Notes under the pieces: generated by a model
Databases searched by the model: none
What the model was told of the DNA's origin: nothing
What the model saw: only the letters and a program-made list of their open reading frames with translations
Virus record (IMG/VR): IMGVR_UViG_3300014501_000035
Span: 1-39,144 of that record
DNA: 39,144 nucleotides
DNA from: a virus
Strand: one strand, 5' to 3'
In this document: piece by piece, positions 32,298 to 39,022 of the stretch
Position numbering within the stretch: position 1 is the stretch's first letter
Layout of the letters: the number at the start of each line of letters is the position of its first letter
Program-made: the position numbers and the translations under genes

Positions 32298-32644
32298 CGG
32301 GCCAGATATTACAGCCCGAATACTGCGAGATTCCTCAGCGAGGACCCACTGGGCTTCGCAGGTGGAATCAACGAATATGCTTATGTGGGCGGGAATCCAC
32401 TTAGCTATCGAGATCCTTCGGATTGAGTCCTTTCAATTTTGGTGCTGCGAGTAATTGCTTTTTGAAAGGCGCTGGAATGGGCGCGCTCGGGGCTCTGGCA
32501 GTTGGCGGTCTCGCCGTGGGAGTGGCGACTCTAGGAGCGCCCGTTGCTGCTGTGACATTGGGCGTGGGTCTGCTGGCAGCCGACCGACACAGATTAACCA
32601 AGTCCGGATCAAGCACCGACCTTGACCCCCACACGCGCAATTGA
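32298..32644 (+). pseudogene. RHS repeat-core C-terminal fragment, frameshifted
   Basis: The frame 32298-32423 codes RARYYSPNTARFLSEDPLGF, then AGGINEYAYVGGNPLSYRDP, which is the signature end of the RHS-repeat associated core (RYYSPxxGRFLSEDP, YAYVxxNP). It then meets a TGA at 32424. In the next frame the text goes on as LSPFNFGAASNCFLKGAGMG and a hydrophobic Gly/Ala segment to 32644, so an intact gene would read DPSG-LSPFN: one base is missing. No start exists, as two stops lie just upstream. It is debris of an RHS toxin-type gene, not a phage gene. Confidence 0.75.
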
Positions 32645-32675
32645 GTTCCGGTAACCAACCAATGTACGCCAAAGG

Positions 32676-33260
32676 TTACAGTAACTTTGCCCAACGCTGT
32701 TTTTTCTCGAATGTGATGGGAGTTACTTCGTGCCCGTTGGGGCGATTGGTTCTCATTCCTTGCGGGGTACCCCCACACCCGGTTTTCTCACAAACCCACC
32801 CGGCGGCCTTGAGGCTGGTTCCGGGCTCGGAATCTAAGATATAAGTTTGGATACGTGCGTACCCCATCAGCTTGGCAATCTTGGCACAGGTTGAATACAG
32901 GAGACTACAAGCATTGTCTGTACCATCGGTGACCAGTCGGCATACTTCGACTACAGTACCATCGTCCAGAGAGGGGCAAGCGGGGCGCATACAAATTGCC
33001 GCACCGACCATAACTCCATCTTTGGATGCTCCAATGGAAAACTTGGCAACTCGAATAGGGGAATGATGCCTGTGCCACTGGGCAACCAGTTCGTTTGCTT
33101 GTCTAAGATGGAGCGGTACTACCTTAAGTTGACCGGCCTGTCGCAAAGCTCGGGCGGCTTTTACCTTTAACCGTTGCTTGTATGCTCGTTGTGCAGCGGC
33201 GTGGTTCTTGTGAATCTTGGGACGACCGGGCTTGCGTATGGATGATTCAATAGGTTTCAT
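32676..33260 (-). CDS. XF1762-family (GNAT-like) phage protein
   Basis: A 194-residue protein. Residues 45-190 match the XF1762 family: LHLRQANELVAQWHRHHSPI, then AKFSIGASKDGVMVGAAICM, VEVCRLVTDGTDNACSLLYS, MGYARIQTYILDSEPGTSLK and AAGWVCEK. The family is widespread in phages and has an acyltransferase-like fold; its substrate is unknown. The basic N-terminus contains RKPGRPK, an AT-hook-like DNA contact, plus an AAAQRAYKQR segment. It is encoded with the early genes, 5 kb from the other GNAT-type gene of this phage. Confidence 0.78.
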   Translation of the reverse strand: MKPIESSIRKPGRPKIHKNHAAAQRAYKQRLKVKAARALRQAGQLKVVPLHLRQANELVAQWHRHHSPIRVAKFSIGASKDGVMVGAAICMRPACPSLDDGTVVEVCRLVTDGTDNACSLLYSTCAKIAKLMGYARIQTYILDSEPGTSLKAAGWVCEKTGCGGTPQGMRTNRPNGHEVTPITFEKKQRWAKLL

Positions 33261-33367
33261 CAGTAGCTAATACTCAATTTTTGAGCTTGGCCTCGGTATC
33301 GTTCCCAAGGTTGTGAAACCGAATGGGGGGTGGGCGCGTGTGGGGGGCGATCTTTCGGCGGGGCGGG

Positions 33368-34045
33368 TTACGCCAACTCGTCATCCGGATCGAACGCGGT
33401 CGAGACGGGTGCTTCTGGAGCGAGGGAGGGACGGGAATTCTGTCGTGAGACAGACGGGCTTGTAGGGTCTTGCGTAGCTTGCGTGGCTTGCGTAGCTGCT
33501 TGTACTGCACCAACACCAACACCAACAACAACACCTACACCTACACCATGTTCGTTTTGTTCAACAGCTATCTTTTTGTTCCGTCTTGCTCCCCCTGAGG
33601 CTACCCCCGCCGCCGACCGTTTCTCCGAGATACTCTGCTGATACCCGGCTATGTCGTACTCCGGCCAGTCGTCCCCATGCAAAGATCGGAGCCAATCCCT
33701 GTAGACGGTATCCGGTGGTGCAGGGGTCTTGTTATCCTCCGCCGATGGGAAATCCCTCCGCATGGAGACTAAAGTATCGAACTGCGCCCACCGCGACCCA
33801 CGGGCTTTGTACACCAGACATAGCCCCACCCTCTCGTAGGCGGCGAAGTAGCTCTCCACTTCCGCATCGCACAGGTTGGGGTCGTTGAGCAGCGACAGAT
33901 CGGCGGCGATAACCTCGGGGTCGAGTTCGATACGGGCGTAGAAGTTGGTGTGACCCAACAGGAACGGGTAATAGAGCCTCGCCATGATGGGAAGCTTGCG
34001 GAGCCGCTTGCCCCGGAGCAGTCCTTTAGAGTCGAGGAGAATCAT
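33368..34045 (-). CDS. Phage early protein, possible replication factor
   Basis: A 225-residue protein. Residues 1-95 look like a phage helical/winged-helix replication-type domain: LLRGKRLRKLPIMARLYYPF, LLGHTNFYARIELDPEVIAA, VESYFAAYERVGLCLVYKAR and SRWAQFDT. A linker with DTVYRDWLRSLHG follows. The last 80 residues are low-complexity: GVGVGVVVGVGVGA, then QAATQATQATQ, coded by short tandem repeats at about 33470-33550. GGAGGT precedes the ATG, only 3 nt after the previous stop. No helicase, primase or polymerase motif is visible. Confidence 0.55.
   Translation of the reverse strand: MILLDSKGLLRGKRLRKLPIMARLYYPFLLGHTNFYARIELDPEVIAADLSLLNDPNLCDAEVESYFAAYERVGLCLVYKARGSRWAQFDTLVSMRRDFPSAEDNKTPAPPDTVYRDWLRSLHGDDWPEYDIAGYQQSISEKRSAAGVASGGARRNKKIAVEQNEHGVGVGVVVGVGVGAVQAATQATQATQDPTSPSVSRQNSRPSLAPEAPVSTAFDPDDELA
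33470..33550. repeat. Short tandem repeats inside the early gene
   Basis: The plus strand shows GCTTGCGTAG-type units followed by AACACCAACACCAACACC and CACCTACACCTACACC. They code QAT and GV repeats on the minus strand. Length changes in multiples of 3 or 6 would keep the frame. Confidence 0.7.
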
Positions 34046-34048
34046 TAC

Positions 34049-34288
34049 TTACCTCCACTCTGCGATCTGTCGGCAGACGGTGAGATACGCCGCTTGCAAC
34101 TCCGCAATCTCTTCCGGGGTGTGAGCCTGCGTGATGGTCAAGTAGCCTTTGCACATGAGGGCGGTCTCCCGCATGATCTGCCGGGTGGTGGAGACGGACT
34201 CCAGGCTTTCCGCGTTTCCGCCCACCAAATCCATCAACAAATCCATGTTGGCGGTGTACCGCTCGACCGGGGTGAGTTTGTCTATCAT
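34049..34288 (-). CDS. Small helical phage protein
   Basis: A 79-residue protein started at the ATG 34286-34288, which has a perfect AAAGGAGG site. MIDKLTPVERYTANMDLLMD, then LVGGNAESLESVSTTRQIMR and a C-terminal helix (PEEIAELQAAYLTVCRQIAE). All-helical, no family recognised. It belongs to the early minus-strand operon, between the CxxC protein and the possible replication gene. Confidence 0.6.
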   Translation of the reverse strand: MIDKLTPVERYTANMDLLMDLVGGNAESLESVSTTRQIMRETALMCKGYLTITQAHTPEEIAELQAAYLTVCRQIAEWR

Positions 34289-34298
34289 GGTGCCTCCT

Positions 34299-34502
34299 TT
34301 AGTTGTGCCCTTGAGGACATTTAGAGTCATGCCATCCACGATTGCGAAGGGCTGCGAAGACCTCTTCGTCGTCGGCTTTGCGGTCAACATCATTGATGCA
34401 AACCATGAGCCTCTCGCCGGTGGAATGGATAAACAACCGTGTCCCATCCTTCATGGCGAATTCATCCTCACAACTGCTGCCGCAAACCAAACAAAAAATC
34501 AT
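34299..34502 (-). CDS. Small zinc-ribbon-like phage protein
   Basis: A 67-residue protein with MIFCLVCGSSCEDEF at the start (three Cys) and HDSKCPQGHN at the end (Cys and His), a possible zinc site joining both ends. The middle is beta/helical (RLFIHSTGERLMVCINDVDR). The ATG overlaps the stop of the previous gene in ATGA. No family recognised. Confidence 0.55.
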   Translation of the reverse strand: MIFCLVCGSSCEDEFAMKDGTRLFIHSTGERLMVCINDVDRKADDEEVFAALRNRGWHDSKCPQGHN

Positions 34503-35191
34503 ATGTCGAGACCCTCCTCCGCCAGATCGGCCTCCAGTTCGTCCTCCATCTCGTCCTGACTCATGGGGGCGAGAGCGAGGGCGTCCTTCTCCTTCTCCTC
34601 ACGAACTCGCGCCTCCGACTCCTCGCCGCTGACCCACCCGCCATGCTCAAAATACCGGGGTTGCCGCGCCTCAACCTCAATCGCCTTTTCGACCTGCTTG
34701 TCCGTCAGCAATCCTTCCTCACGATCTTCGCGAAGGGATAGCTCAATATCCTCCGCATCCGACTGGGGGATGAGAAATTCACGACCGCCGTCGAAACAAG
34801 GTACGGTTTTCGGCTCGTCCATAATCGAAGTGTGCTGTGCTGCGTTGTCCGCGAGTACCTTGTTGAATTTCCCTTCCATTTCAGATTCCAAATCGTCCTG
34901 ACTCATGGCATTTTGTCGAGCGGTCTCGGCGGGGTCGGGGGCGTCGGGTGCGTCGAAGCCGAAACTTGCGATCTGTGTCATAGTTCCTTTGTTGGACTCC
35001 CTCACGCTTATCGAGCCGCCCCCCTCCGTATCCAAATAGATGACGCCGCGCTCCTGCATTGCGTAGATCGTGCTAATCGTTTTAGTTTCCGGCCACGCGA
35101 TGGTATCGCAGATGTAGCCAATCGTGGGGTTGGTTTTCTCGCGGACGATTCGAAGAATCTCGTCCTCGACTTTTGTTTGGATTGTTGCCAT
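34499..35191 (-). CDS. Acidic phage early protein with winged-helix start
   Basis: A 230-residue protein. Residues 1-65 have the pattern of a small winged helix: KVEDEILRIVREKTNPTIGY, ICDTIAWPETKTISTIYAMQ, ERGVIYLDTEGGG. The rest is very acidic, with repeated MSQDDLESEMEG and MSQDEMEDELEADLAEEG. GGGGAGG precedes the ATG. Together with the broken gene upstream it makes two small DNA-binding-type proteins in a row; function unknown, perhaps early transcription control or DNA mimicry. Confidence 0.6.
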   Translation of the reverse strand: MATIQTKVEDEILRIVREKTNPTIGYICDTIAWPETKTISTIYAMQERGVIYLDTEGGGSISVRESNKGTMTQIASFGFDAPDAPDPAETARQNAMSQDDLESEMEGKFNKVLADNAAQHTSIMDEPKTVPCFDGGREFLIPQSDAEDIELSLREDREEGLLTDKQVEKAIEVEARQPRYFEHGGWVSGEESEARVREEKEKDALALAPMSQDEMEDELEADLAEEGLDI

Positions 35192-35280
35192 GGTTACCTC
35201 CCCAAACTGTTAAAGTTCCTTGGGTTGAATCGCTTCCGCAGATCGCCGCCACCGACCGCGGATTTTGGGCGGTGCCCCCG

Positions 35281-35575
35281 TCAGTCCTCCTCCCAGATCG
35301 GCGGCTCCCACTTGCGCTTTTTGTCCAACTTGATGGATGCCGGGTCGATGTTCTCGGTTCCAGGGACGCATTCCCAAACGCGCTGCATTCGGTTACTGCA
35401 ACCAGGACGCCGTTTTCCCGTCCAACGCAAGAGTCCTTTTTCACGCAGGGGTTTGACGCGGGGGGAAATGCTGCCCACTTGTTGGTTCGCTGTGGCGAAC
35501 CCCACCTTCTTCGGGTTCATCAAAGTCAGTAGCGTCCACGGGGGTTGGAATTGTCTTGAGTAGTTCGGTTGGCAT
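35281..35575 (-). CDS. Winged-helix phage protein, frame interrupted at five G/C
   Basis: A GGAGG site and ATG at 35573-35575 begin a frame MPTELLKTIPTP. The conserved part, however, is in the +1 frame: WTLLTLMNPKKVGFATANQQ, then VGSISPRVKPLREKGLLRWT, GKRRPGCSNRMQRVWECV, a winged-helix motif common in phage proteins. The frames join at CCCCC (35544-35540 on the minus strand) if one C is removed, giving about 97 residues. Otherwise translation would have to start inside, near 35520, without a ribosome site. It is either a sequencing error, a mutation or a +1 frameshift. Confidence 0.5.
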
Positions 35576-35727
35576 TAGTGCCTCCTATCATCTAATACCG
35601 AAGAAGAAGCGGGAGAGAGGACGCCCCCGCTTCCAATTCGACCCGGCGCACCCGCCGCATCTGGCTTCGATCTTGCTGCGAAGTTGGGGCCAGATTACCA
35701 GCGCACTTACACCGTGTATGAGCAATC
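35576..35727. other. Intergenic stretch, early control region
   Basis: Lies between the minus-strand early operon and a weak plus-strand frame. It contains no gene I can support. Short C-rich and CG-rich tracts occur (35620-35660), but no convincing promoter pair was found. Early promoters would be expected here. Confidence 0.3.
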
Positions 35728-35940
35728 TTGAGCACTAACTCGCGTGCAGAAATCTGTCAGAATCTTGACAAGAAAATGGCAGAAATACACGGTATATTGG
35801 CGACACCGAAGTTATGCCGCGAATTTGAGGAAATAATTTTCCAGCCGCTGAATACGTGGGGTTTAGATAACTGGTGGGTTTGGAAGCGGGTCATCGTAGG
35901 TATATCAGGATGTAACGGTCTCACCCATCAAATAAAGTAA
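35728..35940 (+). CDS. Doubtful small open frame
   Basis: A 70-residue frame starting at TTG (35728), or 54 residues from the ATG at 35776. It contains WGLDNWWVWKRVIVGISGC, aromatic and not very typical. No ribosome binding site is evident. Composition is not impossible for a small phage protein, but there is little support beyond the open frame. Confidence 0.25.
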   Translation: MSTNSRAEICQNLDKKMAEIHGILATPKLCREFEEIIFQPLNTWGLDNWWVWKRVIVGISGCNGLTHQIK

Positions 35941-35944
35941 ATCT

Positions 35945-36184
35945 TTATGTTGTTGTAATCCACCGTTCCCGAACTGGCAAGGCAGGGCAGGGCGGAGCAA
36001 AGCTTGGGCAACGCTGAGCACAGCATGGCACTGTTCCGCAGCGGCAACGTTATGGGAAGCGTCTTCAAGCGATCCAAGGGCAATGCCTATCGTAGCTGAG
36101 GCAAAGCAACGCTCGACGCCGCTTAGTGGTGGCTAAGTCCGCCCCCATTTGCGCGCAAGAATTCGGGGGCGCTTTCTTTTTTTT
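35945..36184 (+). ncRNA. Candidate small RNA with terminal hairpins
   Basis: A 370-nt region without a credible gene ends in a strong terminator on the plus strand. Before it are a hairpin CTTAG-TGGTGG-CTAAG (36122-36136) and several imperfect copies of GCAACG(C/T). No protein-coding start with a ribosome site exists; a 24-codon frame at 36026 is too weak. A short RNA transcribed toward 36184 is the simplest reading. No promoter was recognised, so the 5' end is unknown. Confidence 0.3.
36140..36184 (+). terminator. Rho-independent terminator
   Basis: CGCCCCC (36140-36146) pairs with GGGGGCG (36165-36171), followed by CTTTCTTTTTTTT. This separates the region on the left from the plus-strand operon that starts at 36309. 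Confidence 0.8.
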
Positions 36185-36186
36185 GC

Positions 36187-36222
36187 GTTTGTCAAGCGGC
36201 ATACGAGTATGCCGAGACAAAC
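36187..36222. promoter_or_regulatory. Long nested palindrome, candidate operator
   Basis: CGGCATACGAGTATGCCG (36197-36214) is a perfect inverted repeat of 8 bp arms. It is enclosed by GTTTGTC (36187-36193) and GACAAAC (36216-36222), also perfectly inverted. A TATACT at 36232-36237 could be the -10 box of the operon at 36309, so a protein on this site would cover the -35 region. Confidence 0.6.
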
Positions 36223-36308
36223 ACGAATAACTATACTTTTTGAGAAATTTTTTCTAAGGAAAATTGGGTGTATGGTTGTGTAAGTCAACCGCCTGAGGAG
36301 GCAGCAAC

Positions 36309-36596
36309 ATGTCCAATACTTACAGTGTAGTGGCATTTAACCAAAGCACATGGAGTTATCGCAACGGCATACAAATCTTTGATGAAACCGCCCACTGTGG
36401 GCACAACCACAAGACTATCGCCGCAGCCGAGGCTTGCATGGCTAATCTTACTGAGTGGCGTTGCCTCTGTGGACACACCACTAGCCACCGCGCAACCTGT
36501 TGTGGTACGCCTCGCAATTCCACTTCCGCACGGTGGTACCACTCGGAGATTCGCGATTCTGACGGCATCCCCGTGGTCTTTGAGGAGATGTCATGA
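36309..36596 (+). CDS. Small phage protein with Cys/His pattern
   Basis: A 95-residue protein with GGAGG 7 nt before the ATG. Cys and His are spread in a possible zinc pattern: HCGHNHKTIAAAEACMANLT, then WRCLCGHTTSHRATCCGTPR. The start TYSVVAFNQSTWSYRNGIQI looks like a beta hairpin. First gene of a four-gene plus-strand operon whose members overlap by about 4 nt. Family not recognised. Confidence 0.6.
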   Translation: MSNTYSVVAFNQSTWSYRNGIQIFDETAHCGHNHKTIAAAEACMANLTEWRCLCGHTTSHRATCCGTPRNSTSARWYHSEIRDSDGIPVVFEEMS

Positions 36597-36889
36597 AACC
36601 AAAAATCACAATCGAAGCGGATGCCCTCACAGGCTATATCGACATTTACGGTCCTGCCAGTGACGTGCTGCCGGTTATTGATCCGGACGCCGGATTAAAT
36701 ACGGCGTTGGTGTCCATCACGCTTGCCTACGTTCGGTCCCACGACCTCGCGCCGGGTGATTATGTGCTTTGGTCGATACTGCACTCGACCCCGCCCCTGC
36801 AACCCATGATGATGCGTGTGACTGACATCTTGGACGAGTACGTGCCGAAAGAGGATGGACAGACGCGGATGGCGGGTCTCAGGCGATGA
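36593..36889 (+). CDS. Small phage hypothetical protein
   Basis: A 98-residue soluble protein. MKPKITIEADALTGYIDIYG and LNTALVSITLAYVRSHDLAP suggest an alpha/beta fold. No recognised domain. The ATG overlaps the stop of the previous gene (ATGTCATGA region), so translation is coupled. Confidence 0.55.
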   Translation: MKPKITIEADALTGYIDIYGPASDVLPVIDPDAGLNTALVSITLAYVRSHDLAPGDYVLWSILHSTPPLQPMMMRVTDILDEYVPKEDGQTRMAGLRR

Positions 36890-37149
36890 AGCCATTCAAC
36901 TGTACTTCAGAAATCCGAAAACAGAAGCTGGAGGAGTTTGAAAACAACCCCTCCGTTTGCCCCTTGTGCCACCAACCTTATATCCGACTGATCCGTGTGT
37001 CCAGCCACACAGGATGGGTTCACGGGGAGGCGGAATGGCCTGATGGAACCTGCACTCTCATGAAACCCGATTTTTCCTGCATAGATGACGAAGACGAGAA
37101 GACTCAAAGGGAGTTCGCGAAGATGCACAAGATTAGGGTGCAAGCATGA
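36886..37149 (+). CDS. Small zinc-finger-like phage protein
   Basis: An 87-residue protein. CPLCHQPYIRLIRVSSHTGW gives a CxxC plus His, with later Cys at GTCTLM and FSCIDD, which could complete a zinc site. The ends are charged helices (SEIRKQKLEEFENN; KTQREFAKMHKIRVQ). ATGA overlap with the gene before. No family recognised. Confidence 0.55.
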   Translation: MKPFNCTSEIRKQKLEEFENNPSVCPLCHQPYIRLIRVSSHTGWVHGEAEWPDGTCTLMKPDFSCIDDEDEKTQREFAKMHKIRVQA

Positions 37150-37427
37150 CAAGCACACCGTTGTTCCTCCCGGTGAAGGCCGCGTATTTCGAAGCCTTTC
37201 GCACTGGCATGAAGACCATTGAGTATCGACGCGGCTCCAGGTGGAACGCGCGAACGTGTTTCATCGGCAGGGAGGTCGTGCTCAGTTGCGGCTATGGCAC
37301 ACAACGTCGGCTCCGGGGACGCATCACGCACTTTGAACTGAGCGCGCAGCCGCCCGCAGAGTGGACGAAAATCTATGACACGGGCGGGATCGCAGCGTGC
37401 ATCACAATTGAACTCGACGGGAACTGA
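37146..37427 (+). CDS. ASCH-like domain protein
   Basis: A 93-residue protein that reads as a compact ASCH/PUA-like fold: LFLPVKAAYFEAFRTGMKTI-EYR at the start (the family pattern is LPLKgxYFdaIxxGxKtxEYR), then WNARTCFIGREVVLSCGYGT and RRLRGRITHFELSA. ASCH proteins bind RNA or modified nucleosides and are frequent in phages. It closes the plus-strand operon (ATGA overlap with the previous gene). After it, 114 nt contain an inverted repeat GTCGGGG/CCCCGAC (37459-37465 and 37499-37505). Confidence 0.65.
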   Translation: MTSTPLFLPVKAAYFEAFRTGMKTIEYRRGSRWNARTCFIGREVVLSCGYGTQRRLRGRITHFELSAQPPAEWTKIYDTGGIAACITIELDGN

Positions 37428-37541
37428 CTCACCAAGCTCACCAGAGACGCGCCAGCGGGTCGGGGGCGCTTCAAACGCGCTACCGAGTCAAAGCAAAGCC
37501 CCGACCGCTTAGGGACAGATTTTCACAGTATTAGGATATAG

Positions 37542-37736
37542 ATGGATACCATAGAGACAATCGCGACCTGGGGTAATCTTCTTACCGTACCCGAATTGGC
37601 AGGGCTGACTTCGATTTCCCCAAAGACATTGTACAGATACGCCAAGCTGCGAAAGCTCCCCACAATAAAAATCGGCAATTGCATTCGATTGAATCCGAAG
37701 GCAATTGCCGAATGGTTGAGAGCACGTCAGGCTTAG
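37542..37736 (+). CDS. Excisionase-like HTH protein
   Basis: A 64-residue protein with a MerR/excisionase helix-turn-helix: LLTVPELAGLTSISPKTLYR, then YAKLRKLPTIKIGNCIRLNP and KAIAEWLRARQ. Size and layout fit the DNA-bending excisionase (Xis) that directs the integrase in prophage excision. It converges with the integrase and overlaps its end by 4 nt. In many phages the xis gene lies beside int in this way. Confidence 0.7.
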   Translation: MDTIETIATWGNLLTVPELAGLTSISPKTLYRYAKLRKLPTIKIGNCIRLNPKAIAEWLRARQA

Positions 37737-38914
37737 GCCCATGCCGCGTTTGCCGCTTGCTGCATCACTGGCATCGCTGACGGACGAAGGTACCGCTCGG
37801 TGATGACCATGCTTGAGTGGCCTGCCAGGACTTGTACATTACGTGAATTTGTAAAGTCCAACATCCTTGTAAGATAAGTGGCTCTGAACTTGTGGAGCCA
37901 AGCATTCTCACACTCGCGGCGCGAGACGCAACCATCACACCGTCCACAATTAAAACCAGCATCGCGCCAATCGTCTTTCAGTGCCTTGAGCAGCCGCTGA
38001 TCCGGCGTGCCGTTGCGCGTTGCCAGTATGTAGCGTGAGCATGGGTTCTGCTTACGCCACTCAACCAGCTTAGTGAGTAGCGAGTCCGGGATCGGGACAG
38101 CGCGTTCCTGTCGGCTCTTTGGAGCGAAACCTACCTTGAATTTGATGATTGCGGTTTTTGCTTCCCAGTCGATGTTCGTCCATTCAAGATAAGTCAATTC
38201 CGTTTCACGAAACCCGAGTTTCAGGAACATCTCCCACGCCAGCGCATGACGCGGTGTGGCCACGGCAAGGAGTTTAGCGACTTCAGCCTCGGTGTATGTT
38301 TCTGCGGTCGTCGTGGGCTTGTACCGCAGCTTCGTGTGTTCCCCCGCATCAATGACTGCACCGGGGTCGATCTTGCAATGGCGAAGGAAGCAACGGAGCA
38401 TCCCGTAGCGATTCGCACGGCTCACCGCCGCCAGCCCCTGTGCCTCCCACACGCGGGACAGCGTGAGGATGTCCGACTCCTCGATTTGGCTGGGGAGTGT
38501 CTTGTTTTGCCCCGCCAGCACCTTGCAAAAGTCATCAACCGTCAGCCTGTAGCGGACGATGCTCTCGTGTTTCAAAAGGAACGTCTTTTTCAATTCGTCG
38601 ATTGTCTTGTTGTCCTTCGACCGCTGACCGATGCCTAGCTTGTCATTCAAGTGGGCGAGTTGCAGCTTGTCAGTGAGTTCGCCGAGTGCCGTCTGTGCTT
38701 GGTCAAGATCGGCTCCAACGGTGGTGTAGACGCAACGTTCGCCCTCGTAATGCCTGATTTGATATGTGCCGTTAGGCGCTGCATGTTCTTGTTTGTTGAA
38801 CCACATCGCGTCGGGCTTGATGCGGCCATTCCTCCCTTTGATTAGAGTCCCACGTCTCCAACCCAAGCCATCTAGTCGGGCGTACCTTACTATTGTTGCT
38901 ACTCTGTTCGCCAT
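37733..38914 (-). CDS. int: Tyrosine site-specific integrase
   Basis: A 393-residue tyrosine recombinase. An N-terminal arm-binding part (1-100) is followed by a core-binding SAM-like domain (about 102-190) and the catalytic domain. Catalytic residues: Arg in GFRETELTYLEW (about 236), Lys probably in FAPKSRQERAVPI (266), His-xx-Arg in LHKFRATYLTR (341/344), His in LAGHSS (366) and the nucleophile Tyr in TERYL (375). Between the last beta strand and HxxR lies CGRCDGC ... EC, four cysteines (323, 326, 329, 335) that may bind zinc, unusual for the family. It integrates the phage into the host. The start is 109 nt from the next host gene. Confidence 0.92.
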   Translation of the reverse strand: MANRVATIVRYARLDGLGWRRGTLIKGRNGRIKPDAMWFNKQEHAAPNGTYQIRHYEGERCVYTTVGADLDQAQTALGELTDKLQLAHLNDKLGIGQRSKDNKTIDELKKTFLLKHESIVRYRLTVDDFCKVLAGQNKTLPSQIEESDILTLSRVWEAQGLAAVSRANRYGMLRCFLRHCKIDPGAVIDAGEHTKLRYKPTTTAETYTEAEVAKLLAVATPRHALAWEMFLKLGFRETELTYLEWTNIDWEAKTAIIKFKVGFAPKSRQERAVPIPDSLLTKLVEWRKQNPCSRYILATRNGTPDQRLLKALKDDWRDAGFNCGRCDGCVSRRECENAWLHKFRATYLTRMLDFTNSRNVQVLAGHSSMVITERYLRPSAMPVMQQAANAAWA

Positions 38915-38982
38915 CTTCGCTCCCGCTTTCTAATACGCCGTTTTTGCCTCGTTTACGAAAACATAACTACGGTTTCAGTAAG

Positions 38983-39011
38983 TTGCGTAAACTCAGTCGT
39001 TTGCGTAGTAT
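38983..39011 (+). promoter_or_regulatory. Promoter of the flanking host gene
   Basis: TTGCGT (38983-38988), a 17-nt spacer and TAGTAT (39006-39011). GGAG at 39014-39017 is a suitable ribosome site for the ATG at 39023. The phage attachment point on this side should lie between the integrase start (38914) and this promoter, but no repeat could be matched. Confidence 0.5.
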
Positions 39012-39022
39012 GTGGAGCGTAC

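Noticed and set aside
32401-32778. A 125-codon minus-strand frame
   Set aside because: It overlaps the RHS fragment and the XF1762 gene end, both with family matches, and has no start signal.
30-38964. CGAAAACAT present near both ends (30-38 and 38956-38964) as an att repeat
   Set aside because: Only 9 nt match and the surroundings differ; a chance match is likely and the left copy lies in a coding frame.
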